This document shows positions 1 through 11,876 of a DNA stretch of 64,000 nt, piece by piece. Position numbers and translations under genes: made by a program. Origin of the DNA: Dromiciops gliroides (lineage: Eukaryota > Chordata > Mammalia > Microbiotheria > Microbiotheriidae). The notes under the pieces were generated by a model. It was not told where the DNA came from. It searched no databases and saw nothing but the letters and a program-made list of their open reading frames with translations. Each line of letters opens with the position of its first letter. Position 1 is the first letter of the stretch. The stretch lies in contig NC_057867.1 of the NCBI RefSeq assembly GCF_019393635.1, positions 63,057,492 through 63,121,491 on the forward strand. Direction: 5' to 3'.

Positions 1-1076
1 TGGGACTTTAGGGCCCATGCTGAACTTCTGTGGGCCTCAGTTTCCTACTCTGACCAATGAGGGGGTTTGAAGTCGATGACCTCCGAGAGTCCTTGTGGCT
101 CTCAATCCTCAGCAACCATGAAACTATGAAATTTCACATTCCAGCTTGCTCCCACCTGTTGGGAGAGAAAAGCTAGCTGGGATGTGACTGCTTCCAGGCA
201 CCCATCTCCCATGTCCCTGCTTGAAGAGGATAAGAAGCTGTTGAGGTCATGGTAAAGTGTGACTTTCTAAGCATCCGGCCTTAGGCAGTGAGTGATGTTG
301 GCATGGCTCAAGGCTTGGGGAAGGCTTCCAGCACCTGTGCTCCATAAATTAGTCAGCTGTCACACAGCAGGTGGGAATGTGGCACCAGGAGGCAGCCTTG
401 CTCCCAATAGGGTTGCAGGATGGGGTAGTGAAGCCTTAGGCTCCGGCCCACAACAGAGCCCCATGGCAGTTTCAAGGCCTCTCTGTCTATGGCTAGGTGG
501 GGGATATCCCCAAACCTCAGAGTTCTCTGGGGCTGTGTGACCCACTCCATCCAGTGTCCGCCCAAAGGTGCTTGTCTTTCTTCTGCTCCTTGAGGGCCTC
601 CAGGGTGGGGCCAAGGCTCTCTTTTGAAGTGGCCCACTATACTTTGGGATGGCTCCAATTGCTAGGAAACTTTTCCTCCCATGGAGCCCAAATTTACCCT
701 CTCTACCTTCCAGCCATTCCTGGGAGTTGGGCTCCCTGGGGCTGGGGCCAGGGCCGGGGCTGAGCAGCAAAATGCTAATCCCTTTCCCATATGACAACCT
801 TTCAAATACTTGGAGAGACCTGTCATGCCCCCACTGTGGCTCTTCTGAAGGTTAAGCATGCGTGAGCCCTTCTGATCCTTGTATGGTGTGATCTCTACTA
901 CTCTCACTGTCCTGGTTACCCATCTCTGGTTGCTCTCAGCTCAGCAAGGTATTTCCTGAAACAGAAGGCCCAAACTGGATGGAAGAGTCTGACTGTTCTG
1001 CCCAGGGCAGAGATAGCCAATGGGCCATTAGGATGAGCATAAGAGATTTAGGGAATACACATATGTGAGTGTGCAT

Positions 1077-1115
<39 letters not shown>
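1077..1115. repeat. (CA)n microsatellite
   Basis: An uninterrupted CA dinucleotide run of about 19 units. Confidence 0.97.
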
Positions 1116-1117
<2 letters not shown>

Positions 1118-1139
1118 TTTTATAGTCACAGAATCAATG

Positions 1140-1625
1140 TATCTGAGTTCCTAAAACATAGATCTCACTGTCATTCCTCTACTCAGCCATCTTTAGTGAC
1201 TCCCTTTTGTCTCTAGAAAGCAGTCCCAAACATGATTCCCTCTTGCATTTCCAGTCTATTTCACATTGCTTGCTTTTATGTACTGTATATTCCAATTAAG
1301 CAGGCCTGCTGGCTGTTCCTTGCATGTATCATTTAATCTCCCACCTCCAGAACTTTGCACAAACTGTCCTTTGTGCCTGTAATGTACTCCCTCTTCATTT
1401 CCACCATGTAGAAGCCCCAGAATTCTTCAAAGGAAAGCTCAGATGCCAAACCCTTATGATATTACTTAAAACTCACCTAGTGGGAGCACATGTTCTTTTC
1501 TGCCCCCAGCCTCCACCACAGTAGAACGTAAGCTTCTTGAGGACAGGGACCATTTTGTTTTATCTCCATTTCCTAGCATGATTCTCAGCATACAGTAGGT
1601 ACTCACTAAATGCTTGTTAAATTGG
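1140..1625 (+). mobile_element. L2-like LINE 3' end
   Basis: The sequence ends with the phrase 'gtaagcttcttgaggacagg' and then 'gtaggtactcactaaatgct', which is characteristic of L2 3' ends. The preceding 350 bases are the pyrimidine-rich part of the same 3' region. It is old, diverged and non-coding. Similar short tails occur near 12,785-12,840, 18,640-18,740 and 30,865-30,975. Confidence 0.65.
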
Positions 1626-2218
1626 AAGGACATCCAGGCCACTATGTGTCACTATCAGAGAGGACCACAGGCTCTCCCAAAGCTCAGCTCAGTGTCCTCA
1701 GAAGAAAGAACCCTGGACACAGGGACATCTTTGAGTTGTAGTAGCCTAGCAGTTCCTCCCACCCTCAGCAGAGTGCTGCTGTCCTGGGGAACATCCCAAT
1801 GCCTTCCTGAAGACCAGCTTTGCATCATGTCCTTTCCACTGATTCCATAGCATCCCTTCTAAGGCGCGATGGAGGTCATAAAAAGCTATGTACAAACAAG
1901 CCACAGACAGGAAAAAAATGAAGCAAGGTACTAGAATTAAGAGGGATCATGTACCTCGGACGTGGGCAGAGTTCTAATTTGAAGCCAGTTTTTCTGACTC
2001 CCTGGGCTTTCCTGAGGATGAAATGAGCTAACACTGGGTGTCCATGGCTTTGCAGAGTGCTAGCCAAATGGAGGCCAGCCTGGCTTCAGTGACATGAGGT
2101 TCCTCCCTGTCTTCTATAAAACTTTGTCCTGCCTCTGTCCTGTCTCTCCTGGAGACTCTTCAAACCCTAGGACTCAGTGCCTCCTCAGCCCAGGCCCTGG
2201 GGGTCTTGGCTGAGGCTT

Positions 2219-2259
2219 CTCTCTGTCTCTGTCTCTGTCCCTGTCTCTGTGTCTGTCAT
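2219..2259. repeat. (TCTCTG)n simple repeat
   Basis: Imperfect TCTCTG/TCTGTC hexamers repeat about seven times. Confidence 0.9.
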
Positions 2260-2394
2260 GTCCCCTGCTTTCCACACACTGGCCACCACCCTGGCTGCTT
2301 CAGGTCCTGCTCTCTGAGGTGACCTGCACAAGGACACACTGTACTGCACCCTCGCCTCTCTGCCCCAACCCTGCCGCCTTCCCCTTTTCTTAGT

Positions 2395-2490
2395 GTTGCA
2401 ATGCTAGAGCTGGAGGGGACCTTAGAGACCACCCGAACCAGTGTCCTCACTGTGCAGATGAAGAAACTGAGGCCCAGAAGAGGAAGAGAC
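2395..2490 (+). mobile_element. MIR-type SINE fragment
   Basis: It contains 'gctggaggggaccttagaga' followed by 'gatgaagaaactgaggccca', the conserved phrase of MIR-type CORE-SINEs. Related fragments lie near 17,500-17,585, 22,140-22,255, 25,425-25,505, 49,530-49,640 and 55,130-55,275. Confidence 0.6.
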
Positions 2491-3384
2491 GTGTAAGAGG
2501 TGGACCCAGACCCTCTGACTCTACATCCCAAGCTCTTCTCACTGCATTGCGCTTGTCTCGCCAATACACACCCACGGTGCCTGGCACACACTGCGGTTTC
2601 TTGCGTTGGGTGGGTGATGCTGGCTCCCTGCATGGGAGGCAAACCAGTGCCAGAATGCACAAGCCATGCATGCAAATTGGGGGTGGAAGGCACCCTCTCC
2701 TGAAATCTCTTTGAAATCCCCTCCCTCCCCAATGCTGGTCTAGGTACAAGGGAAGCCACACCTCTCTGTGGTGCTCATCCTCCACCGACTTGGCCTAACA
2801 GCCAAGGCATCACTTGGAGGCCCCACCGGCTTTGGGGAGCAGCAGCGTCTCTCACTAATGACTTGTGGTAACCGGAAAAACGACCCTCATTGCCGAATCA
2901 GAGCTGGAGATTTGGAAGGGACCCTGGTGACCATCTGGTCCACCCTGGACCCAAAGGAAATGCCAACTCGGCCATACCTGACAGGTGGTCAGTCAGCCTC
3001 AGTGGTGGGCTGAAAACTGGGCAGAAATCAGAGTAATTGTTCTCACTAACACTTTGAACACTGGCCAGATGTGCAGAGAAAGAGGGGAGAATCTAGAGGG
3101 AGACAGGACTACATGAGAAGGGGGATTGAGAGGCACCATTCCTAGGTTCTGAGCCACTGTCCTATTTCTGTTTGAAAGAAGAGAACAAAAATTCTGAACA
3201 GCGAGGGCTGGGGCCTAAAGTGGAAGGGGACCCTAGGGAAGTAGTGAGTTCCCTGTTCCTGGAGGACTTTGAGCACTGACTCAATATGGATGGGGCAGAG
3301 GGGACTTCCTCTTCTGGTGGCCTCTATCTGAGGTTCTCTCCAACGTGGAGAGTGACCAGTGGAGGGGAAGGTGGGAGCAAAGAT

Positions 3385-3500
3385 TTAGAGCTGAAGAGGA
3401 TAGGGGGACCTTGGAGGTCATGGAAGCCAATGCCCTCATTTGACACCTGAGGGGCCAGCGGCCCAAACAGGGGAAATGACTTGGCCACTGTCACATGGGG
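3385..3500 (+). mobile_element. MIR-type SINE fragment
   Basis: A diverged copy of the same MIR-type phrase ('ggaccttggaggtcatgg' and then a degraded 'cctcatttgacacctgaggg'). It is non-coding. Confidence 0.5.
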
Positions 3501-4163
3501 AGTGAGCTGCAGATGCCGGCTGGGTTCCAATGTGGGTGCTCACACTTGGCCCTGGGTCAGTGGGCTGGGTTTGAACACAAAGTCCCTTCCTGAAGTGGGC
3601 TGCCTCTTCCTCCTTTGGAGGGGCCAGATCTAAGTGATGGGAGAAGGGGCAGACCACGCATGCCAAAGCGATAGCCTCAGAAGGGAGGTGCCTCTCGCAC
3701 CCATGACGGGAGACAAGTGTGGGCCCTTCTCAAAAGAGAAAGAGCGCCTTGGCTGCCACCCTCCTCTGCTGCTTATTTTGGGAGCCTTAGCCTGATCGGG
3801 TTACTGCAGGCAGGCCCCTCTCCCCTCAATTTCCCCTCCACTAGAAATTCTTCCGCGGCCACTCAGCTGGAACATCTCTTCCAAAGGTCACTGCTGACCT
3901 CTTGGGAGCCAACGCCAAGGGGCTATTTTCAGCCCTCCTTCTCTGTGCCCTTTTCTGGAGCTCGGCCGCCCTCCTTACACCTTTGCCCTCCCCGGCCTGG
4001 TGGGACAGGTGCTCTCTTGAGCCTGCTCTGGGCCTCCCCACCTCCTTGCACGGGATGCCTCCCCTCCCCTCTCCCTTTGGCGCAGGTCCACTTGCCTCAG
4101 TTCCTTGCAAATAGCCTTGGTTCCCACACCCTTTTCACTGGTCTCCATGAGGAGAAGCCCAAA

Positions 4164-4256
4164 GCTGTCTGCCTGCCTGTCTGCCTGTCTGTCTGCCTGC
4201 CTGCCTGCCTGTCTGTCTGCCTGTCTGCCTGCCTGTCTGTCTGTCTGTCTGTGTCT
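4164..4256. repeat. (CCTG/TCTG)n tetranucleotide repeat
   Basis: About 22 tandem units alternate CTGC, CTGT and CTGG-type tetramers. The repeat generates cysteine- and leucine-rich frames on one strand and Arg/Gln/Thr/Asp frames on the other, none of which look genuine. Confidence 0.95.
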
Positions 4257-4559
4257 ACTGTGTTCTGTTTCTGCCCTGGCATCTGCTTGCTGACCCATCT
4301 CCACCATGATAGCGCCCCCATGCCTCCCATTCCCTGCCCCAAGTAGCTCAGCTTGGTCCTCAGGCTCCCCCGAATCTCAGCAGTCACCCTGCCTCCTTTC
4401 CCATCCTCTGTGCGGCCTCTGCCATCCTTGTGGTCGTCCTCCACCCTCCCCTTGAGCCCTGCATCCCTTGGCCCTGTTCCAGTCCATGCTTCAGCTGATG
4501 GCCATCTTCAGCTTCAGAAAGCACAGCTCTGCTCACCTCCTTCTCCAAACTCTGCAAGG

Positions 4560-5215
4560 TCCCCAGTCGCCTAATTGGGCTCCTGGCATCCCGTCTCTCC
4601 TGACCCCAATCCATCATCCATGGTGTTGCTCAAAGCATCTTGGGAAGGCCCGGGTTGGCCAATGCCATTGCCTGACACAGGCCCTCAGGAACGGCTTCCT
4701 GTTGCCTCTGTGCACACTCCTCAGCCCAGCACTGAAGGCCTTTGGCTCCCATTGGCCTCTCTCTTTCTCCTTTCCATGGGGCTTGTTATTTATTTCCCTT
4801 TTGATGAGCAAGCATTGGCGTTACCCAGTCCCCTTCCCAGCCTCGGTTCACCAGGGCTGCCTTCACAGATGCTCTGCTCAATCACGCTGGCTTCCTCACT
4901 ACTCTGGGAACTCCTCAACACTGCATGCTCTGCCTCCATCCATCTGTCCAAGGAACACCACCATGCCTAGAATGCAGCTTCCTCCTCCTCACCACCCAGA
5001 AATCTTTGGCTTCCATTGAGGTTCAGCCCAGATGCCCCCTGGGCTGTGACGGCTTCCCTCCCTTCCCCAGTGCTTCCTGCTCCCTACCCCCTTCCTCAGT
5101 GGCCCTCTTTCTCTGTCTCCATAGTCCATCCCCAGGAGAATCTCAGCTTTTTGAGGGCAGGGACCTCTTTGATTTCGGTTGGCGCATCTGCAGCATTGGG
5201 CATCAAAGGCTCATG
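4560..5215 (+). mobile_element. L2-like LINE 3' region
   Basis: Pyrimidine-rich sequence is followed by 'gaaatctttggcttccattg', 'aggttcagcccagatgcccc' and 'tttttgagggcagggacctc', the layout of an L2 3' end. No open reading frame of the element remains. Confidence 0.55.
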
Positions 5216-6984
5216 TGGTTGAGCTGATTTGAAAGAGCAGGGACTGCTTCAGGGTACATGGGGGGCAGGGTGGACAAAGAGAAGGGATAGATTTGGGCCT
5301 CGTCAGCACAACCAACACCAGAGTCTCAGGTGAATTCCCTGGCCTGGGCCTCCCTAGTACCAGAGTTCCCTGGCCACATGGGCTCTGGGCAGATTGGACC
5401 TGAGTGCAGGAAGTGAGCTTTCTCAGCCTTGCCTCCTGGGAAGAGCCAGCCACCCAAAGGCAGGACCCTGGGCTCTCTTTCCTGACCGGCCCCTGGGGCC
5501 CAAAACAGGGCACTCTCTTTGTCACCCTTTAGAACCATCAGCCCTGCAGCTCATGCAGGCCAGCCCAGGGCCCTCCCACACTAGGGAGCTGAATCCCAAG
5601 GAAGGGAAGAGACTTGCTCAAGGAGTGGGTGACCAGAGGTGGGAAGAGCTGAGGGCAGCTTCCTAGCCCAGGGCTCCTTGGGCCCCAGCTCCCCAGCCTG
5701 TCTAGCCAGTCCCTAAAATTCTTTAGACGCAGCCCTGGGCTGGGTGGGGGGTTCTGGGCCCCTTCTCCATTCCAGGATCTCAGCTCCCTGGAACTCCCCA
5801 GGGCTCAGGCCTGTCCAGCTGACAGATGACTCAATGAGCAGCTTACAGATACATTCTCTCCATTTCCCCAAGTATCCCAAGCATCGGGAGCAGATGATCC
5901 CATGCTAAATGGAGCCCTTCACCTGCCCAGGAGCCGGGACACAGGCTCCAAGCATCCCCAGCATACAGCCCCCTGAGATGTGAGGGGCCCACCCCAGCCC
6001 TTCTCACACAGCAGGAGGGGCGAGTTTCCATGACGGATCCAGTAGCTGCCAACACAGGCCAGAAACAGGTATCAAGTGTCTGATTGCAGAGAACAAGTGT
6101 TGAGCACAGTGCCAGGGTCATGAGGGGGAGGGGGCTCCAACAGGGGCCTGTGAACCCTGGGCAGCCAGACTAAGAGCAAACACTGTCAGCCCTGCTGTCT
6201 GAGGGCAAGGCCTCGTGGTGGATGTCAGAGAGCACAAAGAGAGGCAGTGAGCCCCCACTCCGGCCCTCACGGAGCCCAGAGTCTAAGGGGAAACAGCACC
6301 CAAACAACCGACTGCCCACAAGACAGGGGCTGGCAACAGGGGACGTGGGGGGCCCTCCTCAAGAGGCGCTAGGGCAGACTGCTGGCACAAAGGGGGCTTT
6401 GGGCTCAGGCGCTAGCAAGTGAGGGGCACCAGGAGGCAGAGAGGAGGAGGGAGAGCACTCCGGGCATAGGGGAGGGCCAAGGAAACGGCCCAGGTCGCGG
6501 CTGGAGCATCTTGGGGAAGGAGAAGCCAGGAGGCCCATGGCCCTGCCTGGCAGAGCCCCTGGAGGGCAGATGGGGTGGAAGGAGACAGGACGGGGAGGCA
6601 GGGTCAAGTGAGGGAGGGCTTCCAAGCCAGGCAGGGCCTTTTATAGTTGATCTCAGAGCCCCCGGGCCATCCCCGGGTGCAGGGGAGAATTGGGTGCCCA
6701 CAGTCGTCAGCATCTCTGACTCCCCCAGGGGCATTGAGTGCCTCCTCAGCTGGAGAGTCAGAGGGATGTCAGAGCGGCTCCATTGCATCCTCAGTGCAGT
6801 GGGAGCAGGGCATGGGCAGCTCCATGGCAAGGCAGTAGCTGTGACTCCCGCCCAGTAGGGCTCCCTTGAGAGCAAGCCCAGGGGACAACCCCTGCCTAGG
6901 CAAGGCACGGAGTGTCAGGGCTGGGGTGGGGTGGCTGCAGGCCAGGCTGGGCCAGGCTGGGCTAGAAAGCTCCCTGGTCAAAGG

Positions 6985-6985
<1 letters not shown>

Positions 6986-7031
<46 letters not shown>
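6986..7031. repeat. (GT)n microsatellite
   Basis: An uninterrupted GT run of about 23 units. It produces the poly-Cys/Val and poly-Thr/His artefact frames at this place. Confidence 0.97.
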
Positions 7032-7984
7032 CAGGGCAATGGGCCTGACGCCCGGAGGGCAGTAAGCAGAGGATGGGCAGGATATGCAAGGACTACTGTA
7101 AGTCCAGTGGGCAAAGGCTCCACATCCAGGAATTCTGTGGCAAGAGGAAAGGGGCAAGCTGGGCAGCATGGGCAGAGGAAGCCGGCCAAGGCTGGCATGA
7201 GGAGCGCCCAGCCACACAGGATGGAACAGACAGGCAACCGAGCCAGAGTGAGCGGGCCAATTCCAGCCCTGGGGACCTCAAGTCAGCAGGAGGGGCAGGT
7301 GGGCAGAAAGGGTGGCCAGAGGAAGCAGCCTGAGGGCAGGGCTCAGGGCCTCACCCCAACGAGAGGTGAGGGAAAGCCTGGCAGGAAGCAGCCTTCCCCT
7401 GGGCAGGCAGTGGCCACCACCAGGACAGGCTGGCTGCCCCTTGGGCCTGCTCTTTGACCCCCTGCTGGGGAAGGACAGCCAAGGGCTGGCAGCTGTGAGC
7501 AAGGATCCAGAAAGAATCAGGGGCCCCCTGCTGTACTTTCCAAGGCAGGTCAGAGCAGCTGCTGGGGCACAGAGTCTAGTCTGGCTGGTGGGGAGAGCAG
7601 AAAATCCAAACCAAACCACATGCCCCATAAAACTGTGACCTGCAGATGAACCCAAGCCAGGACCCAGCTTTGCTGCCTGCAAGATGGGGGTGGTGGTGAG
7701 CTGGAGAATGGGGCTGTGGTTGATTTTCCCCCTGGGCCAGGAGGAGAGGGAGTGTGTGGTCTGCTCCTGGGATCAGGCAGGGCACTACCAGTTCCTAGGC
7801 AGCTTCTGGGCCCGGCATCTAAGGCACTGCAGCAGGGCCAGAGCCCCACCAGGAGGCCTTCCTCTGGGCCTCAGAGCCACGCATGCACCTGCAGGTCGGG
7901 CCTCTGGCTCACGCTGAGCTTTAGCTAAGGGATGGGGCATGGCTACTGTGTTCTGGGTGGGCACGGTCCTCACCAGTGTGGTGG

Positions 7985-8110
7985 CATGGCAAGAACAGTC
8001 AGTACAGGGCCTGGGTTTGAATCCTGGCTTTGCCACTTACTCCCTGGGTGACCTGAGGCTCTCATCTGGGCCTCGGTTTCCTCCTCCACCTTTCCTGACC
8101 TCTTACAACT
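7985..8110 (+). mobile_element. MIR-type SINE fragment
   Basis: The phrases 'gtttgaatcctggctttgcc', 'acttactccctgggtgacct' and 'ctcatctgggcctcggtttc' follow the order of the MIR SINE body. Confidence 0.65.
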
Positions 8111-10581
8111 TTGTCCCTGCCACCTAGGGACCCAGGGGCACACCTCCTCACTCTTCTTCACCCGAGGTATTCCTCCTCTGCTTAGGCTTTTGGATGAAAC
8201 GAGTTCTCTCTCCAGCTCTAAGCCAAGCGCCTCCCTGATCCTCTGCCCTGTGCCTGCTTTCCACTGGACAGCCCACCTTTGTCAGGAAGGGAAGAGAAGC
8301 ACCAGGTGGAGTCCCTTGCTTTAAGCTCAAGAGTGTGGGTTCCCTCCAAGACCAGGAACCTAAGGGTTAGGGGTTGGATCTCAGAACATCCCTGGTGGGG
8401 GTCACATGGAAGGAGTAGGTTGCCTGCCTTGTGGGGCCCAAGGCTGGCACGGCAGTGTTGGAGAGCTGTCCGTACAGCTGCCATTCTTTCAGAAGCTCAA
8501 GCAGGTCCAGGGGAACCACCATCCTTGGGCTCAGGCACCCTATTGAGGGGTCCCCATTGAACCCAGCCCTCTTGCATGAGGTCTGACCCATTGGCAGGTG
8601 TGACCTATCCCCTTAGTGCCTAGTTACCTAGCACAGCTTGCGGGCATCCCTGGAGCTGCCGGTGCCTCATGGGCCTGGAAAGTGCTCTGGCAGTCCAAAC
8701 CATGACATGGAATCAGGTTTTCTCTAAGAGACGCCATTGTCACAGGGGGCTTTGATTCTGACTAATGGGTCTAAAAGCTGATATATTGGCAAAATGGCCA
8801 CAGATGCCACATTGTCTAAAACTGAAATGATTTCCACTATACGGCACCAAAGCTTTCTAAGTCTCTGTGAGATGAGTGGGACCTGGATGTGCCGTCACTA
8901 ACCCCATCCATTTAATTCAAGAGACACAGAGGAAGGCAGGCACCCTCCCCAACTGCCCTACCCCCATGTGTTGGACAGACCTCAGGGGAAGGACTGATAG
9001 GAAGAGATGGGCAAAAGTTGTCCAAGGCTGGCAGGCATGGATGAGTCACAGACTGCTTCATTGGAGGGAGGACCCCAATGGATGCGATGACAGATCCCTC
9101 CAAGTATGTAGAGGGGGGCCCCAATGTCTCAGGACTCTTTTCGGTTTGACTGTCTGTCTAATAGGAAGGAGCCCAGGGAAGGGGCTACCTCCTGGTGGGT
9201 GGGACTGGGGTTTTGTCCATCACTTAGAGGAAACATCAGAGGACAACACTCCCCCCACACACACTCACAGCCCAGAAGCCAGAGAGAACTGGGTAGGCGA
9301 GCCTTAGGAGAGGAGCTGGCTAGGAGGCCAGGGCTGGGGGAGACAGCCTGAGGCATGAATCCGTGCCACCGGGACTGGGGGGGGGGTCAGGCAGGCTTTT
9401 ATGCACAGACCCGTGGTGCCAAGCAGCCCCCCACCTACCTGGCCACCAGTGCCAGCAGCACAGTGGGCCAGCCCCAAGGGCCAGGGGGAACACACAGGCC
9501 CTCAGCAGGCACAGGAGTAGGGAAATCATTCTACCCAAGACCCCTTTGGAGGAGGAGGCCTGCCCAGTGCCATCCTCCTTGGGACCAGGGCTTGGGCAAT
9601 TGCAGAGAAGCTTTTCTCATTTGAACAGCTTAATTGTTTCATTAAAGTAAAGTGAGCATGCAGCCAGAACCTTTTATTGGGGACATCAACCTGCCTGCAT
9701 GGCCCAGGCAGTGAAGGGGGATTGTGGGCCATGGGAAGAGCAGCAGGGGCTCCAGGCTTGGCCTGCTTAGCACCCACCAGCTCCCAGCAAGGAGCTGCCT
9801 GGGGCTGGGAAGGGGAGGCTTGGGGAAGGGAGCATGAGAGCTCCTTCTGGGGGTGGAGGGCAAAGGGTGCCCCGAGAGGCCGAAGCAGCTCGTGAGGGCT
9901 CTCTTCTCAGGCGACTCCTCGGCCTGCCTGCCTGCCTGCCCTGCCTCTGGGGAGATAGTTCATGGGGCCAAAGCATCATCCAATAGAGTTCTGAGCCCCA
10001 GGCTGGGGAGGCCTCTGGGGCAGTGCGGCAGCACCGAGATGGGCCGGGGGCGCCCCAAGAGGTCAGGCAGCCCCCGCCTCCTGGGGGCTCCCCCAGGACT
10101 CTTCCCTGAGCTGTCTGGCCTGAACCATCTGAATGTTTGGAGCTTCCAGCCTTCTCTCTGGCTCACGGTGCCATGGCCCAGTAGACTTGGCACTGAAAGG
10201 CTTGTTGCTGCAGGGAAGCCTTTTACTCCTTTTGCATTCCACAACCTCTCTTTGAGGGGTGGGGGCAGTAGGTGAGAGGGGTGTGGAGAAATCCCAGAGG
10301 AATGGGAAGTTCCCTTCCTTCTCATTTCTCCTCTCCCCCATGCTGTCATTCAGAAGGTGAGGAGAGGGAGAAAGGAAAGCAAGTCCCTACTCTAAACAGT
10401 CAGAGGAAATGCAGAGACACCCTCTCCAAATAGTCTTTTCAAACGCATAAAATAAAATACACCAGATCAGACAGAGGACCAATTACATTGAAAATAATTC
10501 TCTCTCCAAATGTCTCTCTCTCTCCTTCTATCCATCTGTCTGGGGGAAATAGATGGTGGGGGTCCCTAGGCATTCTTCTTT

Positions 10582-11137
10582 AAAGAATTACACCATCGGG
10601 GCAGCTAGGTAGCGCAGTGGGTAGAGCACTGGCCCTGGATTCAGGAGGACCTGAGTTCAAATCCGGCCTCAGACATTTAACACTTACTAGCTGTGTGACT
10701 CTGGGCAAGTCACTTGACCCCAATTGCCTCACCAAAAAAAAAATAATAAAGAATTACACCCTCTTGAACACAATCTAATTGGAATACAATAGTCTTTTAT
10801 TTGGGCACTTAGAGAAAGTGACCAAAAGGGGAGTCAAAGACTTCCCTTGAGGGGAGATGGTTAAGAGACGTGATTCTCAGAGATACCTTTCTCCTCCATC
10901 CTGAGGGAGGCCAAAGACTTTATAGAGGAAGGATGGGGGATGGATGGATGGGGTGACCACCTGACTATGGAAAGTTCCCTTTGGGGGTGGGGAAAGGCTT
11001 GAATGAGAGGTGGTCGTGCTGACTTCTGAAGTTATCTCTGTCTCCTGGCAACAATCAGGCAATAGCCACACCTAATGGGCTTATCTCCTTTACTTCTCAA
11101 GGGTTGTCTGTCCTTTGTAGGTCAGTTTAAATTTTAT
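10582..11137 (-). mobile_element. LTR-like element, copy 1
   Basis: About 400 bp here (excluding an inserted SINE) is clearly similar to 20,369-20,970. Shared blocks include 'gaagttccctttgggggtgg', 'ctaatgggcttatctccttt' and 'acttctcaagg'. Read on the minus strand it has LTR-like landmarks: a TATA-like CTATAAAG near 10,918 and AAATAAAAGA near 10,795, close to the element's 3' end. Internal retroviral sequence is absent, so a solo LTR is the most likely explanation. I cannot name the family, and the terminal bases are not certain. Confidence 0.55.
10598..10746 (+). mobile_element. tRNA-derived marsupial SINE
   Basis: A full-length copy from GGGGCAGC to the A-rich tail, with B-box-like GTTCAAATCC. 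It is flanked by a 14-base target-site duplication, taaagaattacacc (10,581-10,594 and 10,747-10,760). It is inserted in the 3' end of LTR-like copy 1. Confidence 0.95.
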
Positions 11138-11515
11138 TTTTGATTTATTTTATTCATTTACTCATTTATCTATCCATCTATTTATTAATTTCACTATTAT
11201 AGTAGACAATTTATCTTAACAAAACATGCATGAGTAACATGGAAATATGTTTAGCATGATTGCACATGTACAAACTATATGATTTGTTTGCCATCTTGCA
11301 GAGGAGGGAGAAAAATTTGAAACGCAGAATCTTACCTTATACTTTTGCCCACAAAATACATATAAGTACAATTGCTTGCAAAAAACCCCTTCGCGCACAA
11401 TGAGTTACATACATGACATAAAATTCAACTTTACAACAAGTCAGCAAATACGAAAATTTTATTTTTGGAATGTGCGGATGGATATCGCTTAGCTTGCCCC
11501 CAAATGTAGGGAGCT

Positions 11516-11593
11516 CCTAAAAATGTAGCTGAAGCACTTCCACACACTGGTTTCAGTAGCCTAGTTTGTGCAGATGTTTCTGCTAGCTTGATA
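11516..11593 (-). pseudogene. mir-147 hairpin carried in the retrocopy 3' UTR
   Basis: On the minus strand, 23 bases after the retrocopy stop codon, the sequence matches the mir-147b precursor closely, from the 5' arm through the loop (ACAAACTAG, CCAGTGTG) to the trailing ACATTTTTAGG. In mammals mir-147b lies in the C15orf48 3' UTR, so the linkage supports both identifications. The mature-like arm is 11,526-11,547. Compared with the mature miRNA as I recall it, it differs at three of 22 positions, one of them in the seed (C to T at position 6). By eye, about 16 of 22 positions of this arm can still pair with the 5' arm. It is probably a pseudo-miRNA. Confidence 0.8.
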
Positions 11594-11615
11594 GAGTGTG
11601 TTCTGGAAGGACTCT

Positions 11616-11876
11616 TCATTTGGTCACCTTTTTGACAGCCTTCAGCTCTTCAACAGGTTCCCCCCTTTGGCTAATTGTGACAAGCTTTTGAGGCTGGGAT
11701 GGATTCACATTATCCAATGGTTCTGGGTTGTGCCATCTGTTAACAATCACATCAGATTTGGCAAGGGAATAGATGGTCCTGTAGGCTGCTCCTAATCCAG
11801 CCACACTCACAAATGTGATCAAAGGAATAAGTTCTTTCTTTTTCCCCACGAGCTGTAAGATGTCCAAGATGGTCAT
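11616..11876 (-). pseudogene. C15orf48: C15orf48 (NMES1) retrocopy, intact 86-codon frame
   Basis: The minus-strand frame encodes 86 residues with no interruption. It resembles C15orf48/NMES1 (also called MOCCI), a small NDUFA4-family protein of the mitochondrial inner membrane associated with cytochrome c oxidase. Visible family landmarks are KKKELIPL near residue 12, one hydrophobic segment at about 15-36, a DVIVNR..NPEP block at about 43-53, PQKLVTI near 62 and a C-terminal EEL..V.KVTK. The human protein is 83 residues, so the length fits. The known gene is multi-exon. This copy has no introns and runs straight into 3' UTR sequence, so I infer retroposition. The conserved Trp after NPEP is Leu here, which suggests relaxed constraint. 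There is no obvious promoter, and an A-rich but degraded stretch (minus strand, about 11,115-11,190) may be the old poly(A). A functional retrogene cannot be excluded because the frame is open. Confidence 0.8.

Larger units (their letters stand above)
1..10580. other. Gene-free intergenic region
   Basis: No open frame here resembles a known protein or has an exon-like arrangement. The stretch is moderately GC-rich and consists of old L2- and MIR-like fragments, simple repeats and unique sequence. The longest frame (209 codons, 3717-4346) is proline/leucine/cysteine-rich and runs through a tetranucleotide repeat, so I read it as fortuitous. Confidence 0.6.

Noticed and set aside
3717..4346. 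209-codon plus frame
   Set aside because: It runs through the CCTG/TCTG tetranucleotide repeat, has low-complexity composition, and has no exon signals or homologue.
10598..10746. tRNA gene
   Set aside because: The SINE head has tRNA-like A- and B-box sequences, but no cloverleaf with a proper anticodon and acceptor stem can be drawn. It is a dispersed repeat present many times in the window.
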